Positions 22,702 through 34,749 of a DNA stretch of 64,000 nt are shown one piece after another. A program made the position numbers and the translations under genes. Source of the DNA: Mytilus edulis (taxonomy: Eukaryota > Mollusca > Bivalvia > Mytilida > Mytilidae); contig NC_092356.1 in NCBI RefSeq assembly GCF_963676685.1, positions 50,059,601-50,123,600 on the forward strand, read 5' to 3'. The notes beneath the pieces were generated by a model that saw only the letters and a list, made by a program, of their open reading frames with translations, searched no databases and was not told the DNA's origin. Within the stretch, counting starts at the first letter, position 1, and every line of letters begins with the position of its first letter.

Positions 22702-24372
22702 AATAAAATTGAGAAAGGAAATGGTGAATATGTCAAAGCGACAACCACCCGACCATAGAGCAAACAACAGACGAAGGCAACCAATGGGTCTTCAATGTAG
22801 CGAGAATTCCCGCACCCGTAGGTGTCCTTCAGCTGGCCCCTAAAATATGCATAATAGTATGTACAGTGATAATGGACGTCATACTAAACTCCGAATTATA
22901 CACAAGAAACTAAAATTTAAAATCATACAAGACTAACAAAGGCCAGAGGCTCCTGACTTGGGACAGGCGCAAAATTGCGGCGGGGTTAAACATGTTTATG
23001 AGATCTCAACCCTCCCCCTATACCTCTAGCCAATGTAGAAAAGTAAAAGAATAACAATACGCACATTAAAATTCAGTTCAAGAGAAGTCCGAGTCTGATG
23101 TCAAAAGATGTAACAAAAGAAAATAAATAAAATGACAATAATACATAAATAACAACAGACTACTAGCAGTTAACTGACATGCCAGCTCCAGACCTCAATT
23201 AAACTGATTGAAAGATTATGTCTTCATCATATGAATATCAGGTACAATCCCTCCCGTTAGGGGTTTAGTATCATACTATCATAAAATATATGAGAAGAAC
23301 ATAACCCGTGTCATGCCAACAACTGTTTTTTTTTAGAAATAAATGTGTTTAGTTCCGATGCAAAGACCCTATCAGTGAATCAATGTTAAAGCCAAAATAT
23401 GCAATCTTTAATGACCTGACAACAGTATCGTAACTATATCCCCTTTTAAAAAGTCTATTTAAAGGTTTTGTTAGTTTCTGAGGAGAATACTGACATTTTT
23501 GTGCTTTATAAAGAATATTTCCATAAAATTTTGGATGTGAAATACCTGAACGTATAAGATGTCTGCATGTTGAGTTATATTTACGAATTATTTCCTTATA
23601 CCGGTGATAAAATTTAGTAAATGTTTTGACCAGTTTGTGATATCGAAAACCCTGGTGTAATAATTTTTCAGTAATACATAAATTTCTCTCGCTAAAATCT
23701 AATACATTGTTACATACACGAGCGAATCGTACAAGTTGAGATATATAAACACCATAAGATGGTGACAAGGGAACGTCACCATCTAAAAATGGATAATTAA
23801 CAATAGGAAATGAAAAATCATCTCTTTTATCATAAATTTTTGTATTAAGCTTCCCGTTTATGATATAGATATCAAGATCGAGGAAAGGGCAGTGGTCATT
23901 GTTATCATTAGCTTTATTTAAAGTAAGTTCTACAGGATAAATTTCTTTAGTATACATACTGAAGTCGTCATTATTTAGAGCCAATATATCATCCAAATAT
24001 CTAAAAGTATTGTTAAATTTTTGTATCAAATGTTGTTTTGATGGGTCTTTGCTAATTTTAGTCATAAATTGTAACTCATAACAATACAAAAACAGGTCCG
24101 CAATAAGTGGTGCACAGTTAGTCCCCATTGGAATTCCAATAACTTGACGATATACAGAATCTCCAAAGCGAACAAAAATGTTATCAAGTAAAAATTCAAG
24201 TGCATAAATAGTATCAAAGCATGTCCAATTGACATAGTTCTTTTGTTTATTGCTACTAAAAAATGATCTAAAAGAGTTTGAACATATGTACTCGCATTCC
24301 GACTTTTTAAATGCCCAGTTAATTAGAAATCTATTTATAATGAACGGCAATAATTCATTTTGAATACAATGT
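22702..24372 (-). mobile_element. Penelope-like retroelement, 5'-truncated, with 3' tail
   Basis: A minus-strand reverse transcriptase frame (23349..24372) is followed by about 0.62 kb of non-coding tail (23323-22702). The same tail recurs at 37368..37982 without the coding part, which shows that tail and RT belong to one retroelement family copied from its 3' end. The 5' part is lost where a MITE-type end (24373) and then the giant inverted repeat begin. Confidence 0.75.
23349..24372 (-). CDS. Reverse transcriptase, probable Penelope-like, N-terminally truncated
   Basis: About 341 residues read from inside the element to the stop at 23349. Visible RT motifs are, in order, VIGIPMGTNCAPLIADLFLY (fingers-palm motif with IPMG and AP), FRYLDDILALNN (catalytic YLDD box), CPFLDLDIYI (following palm motif) and the C-terminal thumb region ending FGFNIDSLIGSLHRN. 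The IPMG..AP spacing before YLDD and the FLDL motif after it resemble Penelope-like RTs. No GIY-YIG endonuclease follows the thumb, and the N-terminal palm with the first catalytic Asp is missing. The frame is otherwise intact, so decay is recent or only 5' truncation occurred. The first seven residues of the apparent ORF (MAGSATA) come from an adjoining MITE end, not from the element. Another RT class is possible; catalytic function is not. Confidence 0.78.
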
Positions 24373-24468
24373 GAAGCAGTGGCGGATCCAGCCATTTTAA
24401 AAAGGGGGAAGCAGAGCTGAAACTACTACAACACACTACTATAGTAGTCTCAGCCCAGAGTAAAGGCC
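24373..24468 (+). mobile_element. MITE terminus (CAGTGGCGGATCCAG) next to the giant inverted repeat
   Basis: A left end like that of the MITEs at 21588 and 43875 (CAGTGGCGGATCCAGCCATT, then a G run) cuts the RT element. No right end is seen before the giant inverted repeat starts at about 24469. The sequence in between, ACTACTATAGTAGTCTCAG, contains a small palindrome. Confidence 0.6.
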
Positions 24469-24484
24469 ATGGGCGTCAAGTTGG

Positions 24485-24635
24485 TTACCTATTCCCTATT
24501 CCCTATTCGTTACCTATTCCCTATTCCCTATTCGTTGCCTATTCGTTACCTATTCCCTATTCCCTATTCGTTACCTATTCGTTACCTATTCCCTATTCCC
24601 TATTCGTTACCTATTCGTTACTTATTTGATTTTTA
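24485..24635 (+). repeat. Left tip array of TTACCTATTC motif
   Basis: It consists of tandem TTACCTATTC, CCTATTC and GTTACCTATTCG units in varying order. The same motif occurs in clusters of one to three in nearly every satellite unit further in. The right tip (33600..33870) is the inverted, longer version. Confidence 0.85.
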
Positions 24636-25860
24636 ATATCCTTCCCCCCTTTTAATTATGGCATGGAAAAGTTTAATATGGCTGCCGTTACCATGGAAAC
24701 GGCACAATTGTGAAAAAAATGAGCTTTTGGTTTTTGGTGAACTGTTTGGATATGCTTCAACTCAGAATCATCATATTTTAAAACAATGTAGGTGCCCACT
24801 ATATACAGGTGTTGGATGATTTTGGCGATCATTGGAACTACTATGTTGCCATGGAAACTACACCAAAATTTTCAAAATTCTCAAAATGCTCAAAACTTCA
24901 TGAAACTTCACAGTAATGATGAGCAACATTGGAGTTGGAATTTCCAAAATAGGTCTTGTTACCATGGAAACAATGCAAAAAGGTCAAAAATTTCAAAAAT
25001 AAGAATTTTCCGCAAACTGGATGAAACTTTACAGGAATGGTAACTGGCATAGGCAGAGTTGGATTTTGAAGTTAGAATTTTCAAAATGGCCGCCGTAACC
25101 ATGGAAACAGCAAAAATATCAAAAATTCAAAATGTTCAAACTTAATGAAACTTTGCAAAAATGTTACTAGACATCTGTAGATGCTCTCTTTGACTTTGGA
25201 ATTGTCAAAATGGCTGTCGCTCACCTGGTAATAGGGGGAAGGGGTGCCTTCCGTTATTGCTAGCAATTACAAATCTAGTTGTTAATAGTCTTACATATGG
25301 TAATAGTTCTGAATTGGTTGAGGTAAAATGATCTTTTTATGACCTATTTATATGTGTTTGTGCTCAACCGATCCTTTTACTTCATGTTCGATACGCATTT
25401 GTTCCTTACTTGTTTTTTATACGTTCTACCTTTTAACTGCTTTATGTCCGTATGTTTGAAGATGGATCTTGGTTCGACGGGATGAAATCACCGTGTTAGC
25501 GCTTGCGTAAAAACGAAGATGTGGTATGATTACCAATGAGACAACACTCCACATTAGACCAAAATGACACAGAAATTATCAACTATAGTTCACTGTACGG
25601 CCTTCAACAATGAGCATAGCCCAAACCGTGTAGTCACCTATAAAAGGCCGAGACATGACAACCTCATACAATTCAAACAACAAAACTGACGGCCGTATTT
25701 CATATACAAAAAAATAAACGGAAATATGTAACACAAAAACAAACGATAACTACTTAATTTCAGGCTCTTGTCTAGGGACAGGCACATACTTACATAATGT
25801 GGTAGAGTTAAACATGAAAGCAGGGTGTACATCGTTTCGGAGCATGCTATTACCTTGTTT
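24636..25860 (+). repeat. Left unique arm of the giant inverted repeat
   Basis: This is non-satellite sequence repeated in inverse at 32391..33600. It contains several copies of a motif with CCATGGAAAC.GCAAAA (24690, 24850, 24960, 25100; one per ~100-130 bases) and, at 25510-25660, a copy of a dispersed repeat (GATGTGGTATGATTACCAATGAG.. to ..CAATGAGCATAGCCC) also seen at 41237, 56180 and 59845. That the dispersed repeat lies inside both arms shows that the arms were duplicated as a block. Confidence 0.85.
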
Positions 25861-28800
25861 AATTCGTTCCATCACTCGCTTATAATTCGCTTATAATACG
25901 TGTATCTTAACGTTGCACCTTTTAAAACATGATTTTCAATTGTTTTGTTGTCTCTGGTGGAAGATTTGGGCTCTTAGAGGTGATATAACTCTATAAGTGC
26001 ATTTGTATCCGTTCCAGCGGTCGGATAATACCCTGTTAAATATTCGTTACTAATTCGCTTTTAAAAAGTTTGTTGTACGTTGCACCTTTTAGAAAAGGAT
26101 TTCCAATTGTGTTCATATCTCTGGTGGTAATAATGTGTTCTTATAGATGAAATACCCCTATAAGCGCATATGTACTCGTTCCAGCGATCGGTTAATACCC
26201 TGTTACCTATTCGTTACCTATTCGTTACCTATTCACTTATAGTACGTTTGTTGTACGTTGCACCTTTTAGAAAAGGATTTTCAATTAAATTCATATCTCT
26301 GATGGTAACAATGTGTTCTTAGAGATGAAATAACCCCATTAGAGCGCATGTACCCGTTCCAGCGCTCGGTAAATAACCTGTTACCTATTCGTTACTTATT
26401 CGCTTTTAATGCGCGGGGTATACGGTGCACCTTGAAATAAATCGTTTTTTAATTGTGTTCAGGTCTCTGGTGGTAAGAATGTGTTCTTAGAGATGGAATT
26501 ACCCTATTAGCGCGCATGTACCCGTTCCAGCGCTCGGTTAATACCCTGTTACCTATTCGTTACCTATTCGTTACCTATTCGCTTATAATACATTTTTTTA
26601 TACGTTTCACCTGTTAGAAAAGGATTTTCAATTATGTCCAGGTCTCAGACGGTAACAATGTGTTCTTAGAGATGAAATGACCCCATTAGAGCGCATGTAC
26701 CCGTTCCAGCGCTCGGTAAATAACCTGTTCCCTATTCGTTACCTATTCGCTTTTAATGAGCGGGGTATACGATGCACCTTGAAATAAATCGTTTTTTAAT
26801 TGTGTTCAGGTCTCTGGTGGTAAGAATGTGTTCTTAGAGATGAAATGACCCTATTAGCGCGCATGTACCCGTTCCAGCGCTCGGTTAATACCCTGTTACC
26901 CATTCGTTACCTATTCGTTACCTATTCGCTTTTAATGCGCGGGGTATACGCTGCAACTTGAAATAAATCGTGTTTTAATTGTGTTCATGTCTCAGGTGGT
27001 AACAATGTGTTCTTAGAGATGAAATTACCCTATTAGCGCTCATGTACCCGTTCCAGTGCTCGGTAAATAATCTTGTTACCTATTCGTTACCTATTCGCTT
27101 TTAATGCGCAGGGTATACGCTGCAACTTGAAATAAATCGTGTTTTAATTGTGTTCATGTCTCAGGTGGTAACAATGTGTTCTTAGAGATGAAATGACCCC
27201 ATTAGAGCGCATGTACCCGTTCCAGCGCTCGGTAAATAACCTGTTACCTATTCGTTACCTATTCGCATTTAATGCGCGGGGTATACGGTGCACCTTGAAA
27301 TAAATCGTTTTTTAATTGTGTTCAGGTCTCTGGTGGTAAGAATGTGTTCTTAGAGATGAAATGACCCTATAAGCGCGCATGTACCCGTTCCAGCGCTCGG
27401 TTAATACCCTGTTACCTATTCGTTACCTATTCGTTACCTATTCGCTTATAATACATTTTTTATACGTTTCACCTGTTAGAAAAGGATTTTCAATTATGTC
27501 CATGTCTCAGGTGGTAACAATGTGTTCTTAGAGATGAAATGACCCCATTAGAGCGCATGTACTCGTTCCAGCGCTCGGTAAATAACCTGTTACCTATTCG
27601 CTTTTAATGCGCGGGGTATACGCTGCACCTTGAAATAAATCGTGTTTTAATTGTGTTCATGTCTGGTGGTAACAATGTGTTCTTAGAGATGAAATGACCC
27701 CATTAGAGCGCATGTACCCGTTCCAGCGCTCGGTAAATAACCTGTTACCTATTTGTTACTTATTCGCTTTTAATGCGCGGGGTATACGGTGCACCTTGAA
27801 ATAAATCGTTTTTTAATTGTGTTTAGGTCTCTGGTGGTAAGAATGTGTTCTTAGAGATGAAATTACCCTATTAGCGCGCATGTACCCGTTCCAGCGCTCG
27901 GTTAATACCCTGTTACCTATTCGTTACCTATTCGTTACCTATTCGCTTATAATACATTTTTTTATACGTTTCACCTGTTAGAAAAGGATTTTCAATTATG
28001 TCTAGGTCTCAGACGGTAACAATGTGTTCTTAGAGATGAAATGACCCCATTAGAGCGCATGTACCCGTTCCTGCGCTCGGTAAATAACCTGTTACCTATT
28101 CGTTACCTATTCGCTTTTAATGCGCGGGGTATACGCTGCAACTTGAAATAAATCATGTTTTAATTGTGTTCATGTCTGGTGGTAACAATGTGTTCTTAGA
28201 GATGAAATGACCCCATTAGAGCGCATGTACCGGTTCCAGCGCTCGGTAAATAACCTATTCGTTACCTATTCGCTTTTAATGAGCGGGGTATACGGTGCAC
28301 CTTGAAATAAATCGTTTTTTAATTGTGTTCAGGTCTCTGGTGGTAAGAATGTGTTCTTAGAGATGAAATGACCCTATTAGCGCGCATGTACCCGTTCCAG
28401 CGCTCGGTTAATACCCTGTTACCCATTCGTTACCTATTCGTTACCTATTCGCTTTTAATGCGCAGGGTATACGCTGCAACTTGAAATAAATCGTGTTTTA
28501 ATTGTGTTCATGTCTCAGGTGGTAACAATGTGTTCTTAGAGATGAAATGACCCCATTAGAGCGCATGTACCCGTTCCAGCGCTCGGTAAATAACCTGTTA
28601 CCTATTCGTTACCTATTCGCATTTAATGCGCGGGGTATACGGTGCACCTTGAAATAAATTGTTTTTTAATTGTGTTCATGTCTGGTGGTAACAATGTGTT
28701 CTTAGAGATGAAATGACCCTATTAGCGCGCATGTACCCGTTCCAGCGCTCGGTTAATACCCTGTTACCTATTCGTTACCTATTCGTTACCTATTCGCTTA

Positions 28801-29090
28801 TAATACATTTTTTTATACGTTTCACCTGTTAGAAAAGGATTTTCAATTATGTCCATGTCTCAGGTGGTAACAATGTGTTCTTAGAGATGAAATGACCCCA
28901 TTAGAGCGCATGTACCCGTTCCAGTGCTCGGTAAATAACCTGTTACCTATTCGTTACCTATTCGCATATAATACATTTTTTTATACGTTTCACCTGTTAG
29001 AAAAGGATTTTCAATTATGTCCATGTCTCAGGTGGTAACAATGTGTTCTTAGAGATGAAATTACCCTATTAGAGCTCATTTACCCGTTCC
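25861..29090 (+). repeat. Left satellite, about 18 units of ~170 bp
   Basis: The unit contains GTTCCAGCGCTCGGTTAATA, CCTGTTACCTATTCG clusters, then ATGTGTTCTTAGAGATGAAAT; spacing of the CCAGCGCTCGG word varies from 154 to 179 bases. Two unit types alternate irregularly. Type A has TATACGTTTCACCTGTTAG with AAAAGGATTTTCAATT. Type B has GCGCGGGGTATACG with CACCTTGAAATAAATCG. The array stops in mid-unit at 29090. Confidence 0.9.
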
Positions 29091-32000
29091 ACCAGAGACA
29101 TGAACACAATTAAAAAACGATTTATTTCAAGGTGCAACGTATACCTCGTGCATTAAAAGCAAATAAGGAACGAATAAGAAGCAGGGTATTAACTGAGCGG
29201 TGGAACGGGTACATACGCGCTTATAGGGGTATTTCATCTAAAAGAACACATTAATACCACCAGAGATATGAACTGAATTAAAAATCCTTTTCTAAAAGGT
29301 GCAACGTACAACAAACGTATTATAAGTGAATAGGTAACGAATAGGTAACATGGTATTTATCGAGCGCTGGAACGGGTACATGCGCGCTAATAGCGTCATT
29401 TCATCTCTAAGAACACATTGTTACCACCAGAGACACGGACACCATTGAAAATCCTTTTCTGAAAGGTGCAACGTACAACAAACGTATTATAAGTGAATAG
29501 GTAACGAATAGGTAACAGGGTATTTACCGAGCGCTGGAACCGTTACATGCGCGCTAATAGGGTAATTTCATCTCTTAGAACACATTGTTACCACAAAAGA
29601 CATGGAGACAATTAAAAATCCTTTTCTAAAAGGTGCAACATACAACAAACGTATCATAAGTGAATAGGTAACGAATAGGTAACAGGGTATTAAACGAGCG
29701 CTGGAACGGGTTCATGCGCTCTAATAGGGTCATTTCATCTCTAAGAACACATTGTTACCACCAGAAACCTGAACACAATTAAAAAAACGATTTATTTCAA
29801 GGTGCAACGTATACCTCGTGCATTAAAAGCAAATAAGGAACGAATAAGTAGCAGGGTATTAACTGAGCGCTGGAACGAGTACATACGCGCTAATAGGGGT
29901 ATTTCATCTAAAAGAACACATTATTACCACCAGAGATATGAACTGAATTAAAAATCCTTTTCTAAAAGGTGCAACGTATAACAAACGTATTATAAGTGAA
30001 TAGGTAACGAATAGGTAACAGGGTATTTATCGAGCGCTGGAACGGGTACATGCGCTTATAGGGTCATTTCATCTCTAAGAACACATTGTTACCACCAGAG
30101 ACACGGACACCATAGAAAATCCTTTTTTGAAAGGTGCAACGTACAACAAACGTATTATAAGTGAATAGGTAACGAATAGGTAACAGGGTATTAACCGAGC
30201 GCTTGAACGGGTACATGCGCGCTAATAGGGTAATTTCATCTCTAAGAACACATTGTTACCACAAAAGACATGGAGACAATTAAAAATCCTTTTCTAAAAG
30301 GTGCAACATACAACAAACGTATTATAAGTGAATAGGTAACGAATAGGTAACAGGGTATTAAGCGAGCGCTAGAACGGGTTCATGCGCTCTAATAGGGTCA
30401 TTTCATCTCTAAGAACACATTGTTACCACCAGGGACATGAACACAATTAAAAAAACGATTTATTTCAAGGTGCAACGTATACCTCGAGCATTAAAAGCAA
30501 ATAAGGAACGAATAAGTAGCAGGGTATTAACTGAGCGCTGGAACGAGTACATACGCGCTAATAGTGGTATTTCATCTAAAAGAACACATTATTACCACCA
30601 GAGATATGAACTGAATTAAAAATCCTTTTCTAAAAGGTGCAACGTACAACAAACGTATTATAAGTGAATAGGTAACGAATAGGTAACAGGGTATTAACCG
30701 AGCGCTGGAACGGATACATGCGCGCTAATAGGGTAATTTCATCTCTAAGAACACATTCTTACCACCAGAGACCTGAACACAATTAAAAACCGATTTATTT
30801 CAAGGTGCACCGTATACCCCGCGCATTAAAAGCGAATAAGTAACGAATAGGTAACAGGTTATTTACCGAGCGCTGGAACGGGTACATGCGCTCTAATGGG
30901 GTCATTTCATCTCTAAGAACACATTGTTACCACCAGACATGAACACAATTAAAACACGATTTATTTCAAGGTGCAGCGTATACCCCGCGCATTAAAAGCG
31001 AATAGGTAACGAATAGGTAACAGGTTATTTACCGAGCGCTGGAACGGGTACATGCGCTCTAATGGGGTCATTTCATCTCTAAGAACACATTGTTACCACC
31101 AGACATGAACACAATTAAAACACGATTTATTTCAAGGTGCAGCGTATACCCCGCGCATTAAAAGCGAATAGGTAACGAATAGGTAACAGGTTATTTACCG
31201 AGCGCTGGAACGGGTACATGCGCTCTAATGGGGTCATTTCATCTCTAAGAACACATTGTTACCACCTGAGACATGGACATAATTGAAAATCCTTTTCTAA
31301 CAGGTGAAACGTATAAAAAAATGTATTATAAGCGAATAGGTAACGAATAGGTAACAGGGTATTAACCGAGCGCTGGAACGGGTACATGCGCGCTAATGGG
31401 GTAATTTCATCTCTAAGAACAAATTCTTACCACCAGAGACCTGAACACAATTAAAAAACGATTTATTTCAAGGTGCACCGTATATCCCGCGCATTAAAAG
31501 CGAATAGGTAACGAATAGGTAACAGGTTATTTACCGAGCGCTGGAACGGGTACATGCGCTCTAATGGGGTCATTTCATCTCTAAGAACACATTGTTACCG
31601 TCTAAGACCTGGACATAATTGAAAATCCTTTTCTAACAGGTGAAACGTATAAAAAATGTATTATAAGCGAATAGGTAACGAATAGGTAACAGGGTATTAA
31701 CCGAGCGCTGGAACGGGTACATGCGCGCTAATAGGGTAATTTCATCTCTTAGAACACATTCTTACCACCAGAGGCCTGAACACAATTAAAAAACGATTTA
31801 TTTCAAGGTGCACCGTATACCCCGCGCATTAAAAGCGAATAAGTAACGAATAGGTAACAGGTTATTTACCGAGCGCTGGAACGGGTACATGCGCTCTAAT
31901 GGGGTCATTTCATCTCTAAGAACACATTGTTACCATCAGAGATATGAATTTAATTGAAAATCCTTTTCTAAAAGGTGCAACGTACAACAAACGTACTATA

Positions 32001-32390
32001 AGTGAATAGGTAACGAATAGGTAACGAATAGGTAACAGGGTATTAACCGATCGCTGGAACGAGTACATATGCGCTTATAGGGGTATTTCATCTATAAGAA
32101 CACATTATTACCACCAGAGATATGAACACAATTGGAAATCCTTTTCTAAAAGGTGCAACGTACAACAAACTTTTTAAAAGCGAATTAGTAACGAATATTT
32201 AACAGGGTATTATCCGACCGCTGGAACGGATACAAATGCACTTATAGAGTTATATCACCTCTAAGAGCCCAAATCTTCCACCAGAGACAACAAAACAATT
32301 GAAAATCATGTTTTAAAAGGTGCAACGTAAGATACACGTATTATAAGCGAATTATAAGCGAGTGATGGAACGAATTAAACAAGGTAATAG
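29091..32390 (-). repeat. Right satellite, about 19 units, inverted, with ~670-bp higher-order repeat
   Basis: It has the same ~170-base units as the left satellite but in reverse complement. Near the axis a four-unit block repeats with a period of about 670 bases (B-type unit starting at about 29104, 29780 and 30445, each followed by three A-like units). The left satellite does not show this higher-order period, so the two arms have changed independently since they were formed. Towards 32390 the unit order again resembles the left arm. Confidence 0.88.
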
Positions 32391-33600
32391 CATGCTCCGA
32401 AACGATGTACACCCTGCTTACATGTTTAACTCTACCACATTATGTAAGTATGTGCCTGTCCCTAGACAAGAGCCTGAAATTAAGTAGTTATCGTTTGTTT
32501 TTGTGTTACATATTTCCGTTTATTTTTTTGTATATGAAATACGGCCGTCAGTTTTGTTGTTTGAATTGCATGAGGTTGTCATGTCTCGGCCTTTTATAGG
32601 TGACTACACGGTTTGGGCTATGCTCATTGTTGAAGGCCGTACAGTGAACTATAGTTGATAATTTCTGTGTCATTTTGGTCTAATGTGGAGTGTTGTCTCA
32701 TTGGTAATCATACCACATCTTCGTTTTTACGCAAGCGCTAACACGGTGATTTCATCCCGTCGAACCAAGATCCATCTTCAAACATACGGACATAAAGCAG
32801 TTAAAAGGTAGAACGTATAAAAAACAAGTAAGGAACAAATGCGTATCGAACATGAAATAAAAGGATCGGTTGAGCACAAACACATATAAATAGGTCATAA
32901 AAAGATCATTTTACCTCAACCAATTCAGAACTATTACCATATGTAAGACTATTAACAACTAGATTTGTAATTGCTAGCAATAACGGAAGGCACCCCTTCC
33001 CCCTATTACCAGGTGAGCGACAGCCATTTTGACAATTCCAAAGTCAAAGAGAGCATCTACAGATGTCTAGTAACATTTTTGCAAAGTTTCATTAAGTTTG
33101 AACATTTTGAATTTTTGATATTTTTGCTGTTTCCATGGTTACGGCGGCCATTTTGAAAATTCTAACTTCAAAATCCAACTCTGCCTATGCCAGTTACCAT
33201 TCCTGTAAAGTTTCATCCAGTTTGCGGAAAATTCTTATTTTTGAAATTTTTGACCTTTTTGCATTGTTTCCATGGTAACAAGACCTATTTTGGAAATTCC
33301 AACTCCAATGTTGCTCATCATTACTGTGAAGTTTCATGAAGTTTTGAGCATTTTGAGAATTTTGAAAATTTTGGTGTAGTTTCCATGGCAACATAGTAGT
33401 TCCAATGATCGTCAAAATCATCCAACACCTGTATATAGTGGGCACCTACATTGTTTTAAAATATGATGATTCTGAGTTGAAGCATATCCAAACAGTTCAC
33501 CAAAAACCAAAAGCTCATTTTTTTCACAATTGTGCCGTTTCCATGGTAACGGCAGCCATATTAAACTATTCCATGTCATAATTAAAAAGGGGGAAGGATA
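32391..33600 (-). repeat. Right unique arm of the giant inverted repeat
   Basis: It is the reverse complement of 24636..25860 with only scattered differences. The peptide frames at 25638..25832 and 32405..32599 differ at one residue, and those at 25081..25266 and 32971..33156 are identical. This level of identity implies either a recent origin or gene conversion between the arms. Confidence 0.88.
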
Positions 33601-33870
33601 TTAAAAATCAAATAAGTAACGAATAGGTAACGAATAGGGAATAGGGAATAGGTAACGAATAGGTAACGAATAGGGAATACGCCCCGGGAATAGGTAACGA
33701 ATAGGCAACGAATAGGGAATAGGGAATAGGTAACGAATAGGTAACGAATAGGGAATAGGGAATAGGTAACGAATAGGTAACGAATAGGGAATAGGGAATA
33801 GGTAACGAATAGGCAACGAATAGGGAATAGGGAATAGGTAACGAATAGGGAATAGGGAATAGGTAACCAA
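33601..33870 (-). repeat. Right tip array of the GAATAGGTAA motif
   Basis: It has tandem GGTAACGAATAG and GGGAATAG units, the inverted form of the left tip, with more units (about 270 against 150 bases). One unit at 33675-33690 carries an insertion (TACGCCCCGG). It gives the spurious repetitive peptides in minus frames at 33601..33925. Confidence 0.85.
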
Positions 33871-33934
33871 CTTGACGCCCATCAGGGTAATGATGATGCG
33901 AGGGCGAAGAAGATGACCACCTCACACTCCCGGT

Positions 33935-34530
33935 CTAATGTCTACTATGTCTAATAAAGGCAACAGTAGTATACCGCTGTTCGAAAGTCATAAATCGAAT
34001 GAGAGAAAAACATATCCGGGTTACAAACTAAAACCGACGGAAAACAAGAATGTGTCCATAGTACACGGATGCCCCACTCGCACTACCATTTACTGTATTT
34101 GGTGGACCGTGAAATTGGAGTAAATCTCTAATTTGGCATTTAAATTAGAAAGATCATATCACAGGGAACATGTATACTAAGTTTCAAGTTGATTGGACTT
34201 CAACTTCATCAAAAACTACCTTCGGACCAAAATATTTAACCTGAAATTTGAACTATCATTTTCTATGTTCAGTGAATCGTGAAACTGGGTTCAAACACTA
34301 ATTTAGCATTAAAATTAGAAAGATCATATCATAGGGCACATATGAACTGAGTTTCAAGTTGATTGGACTTCAACTTCACCATTTGTTCATCAAAAACTAC
34401 CGTGACCAAAAAATGTAATCTGAAGCGGGACGAACGGACAGAAGGACAGACGGACGGAAGGACGAACGAGCGAACGCACAGACCCGAAAACATAATGCCC
34501 CTATACTATCGTAGGTGGGGCATAAAAATC
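33935..34530 (+). repeat. Interspersed repeats right of the giant inverted repeat
   Basis: The part 33940-34050 (GGCAACAGTAGTATACCGCT.., CATAAATCG) is the inverted partner of a segment at 38990-39065. From 34110 a unit with AAATTAGAAAGATCATATCA and AAGTTGATTGGACTTCAACTTCA occurs twice. A GACGGACAGAAGG-type microsatellite and the end TAATGCCCCTATACTATCGT, GGTGGGGCATAA follow, similar in plan to the element ending at 15262. No gene. Confidence 0.65.
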
Positions 34531-34749
34531 AACAATAAGAGGAATACAACGAAGCAATAGAATCACCGAAGTGCAACAAAAAACAAACGACAATGAAACA
34601 AACATAGATTGGTCTTTCACGCAGGAATGTGGACAATCCTTACTTTCCGAAAATTCCGGAAAATAGCTTGGGAGGCTTGGTCTTATAGTTTTGTCAAAAT
34701 ACTATGGATTTTCTTATCCCAGGCATGTATTGCCTTAGCCGTATTTGGC

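Larger units (their letters stand above)
24469..33884. mobile_element. Giant inverted repeat (foldback-like), 9.4 kb
   Basis: The ends read ATGGGCGTCAAGTTGGTTAC on the left and its exact reverse complement on the right. From both tips inward the order is mirrored: a short array of the 11-base motif TTACCTATTCG/C (24485-24635; 33600-33870), then about 1.2 kb of unique sequence nearly identical in the two arms, then a satellite of ~170-base units, in forward direction on the left and inverted on the right. Matching frames in the unique arms (24792..25043 and 33194..33445) differ by one residue of 83. Orientation switches abruptly at 29090/29091. There is no coding frame above 105 codons. No TSD longer than the ambiguous AT can be seen. 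It could be a non-autonomous foldback transposon, or a palindrome made by hairpin-primed repair; an assembly fold is a third option. The element class is unknown to me. Confidence 0.85.

Noticed and set aside
24792..33445. Paired open frames of 60-83 codons in both arms of the inverted repeat
   Set aside because: Their conservation is explained by the arm duplication itself. They have no domain and all frames are equally conserved.
24469..33884. CRISPR-like array
   Set aside because: The repeats are regular but long (about 170 bases) without unique spacers, and the context is an animal nuclear genome.
33601..33925. Minus-strand repetitive proteins (RYLFPIPYSLP repeats)
   Set aside because: They are translations of the tip array of the giant inverted repeat in two frames.
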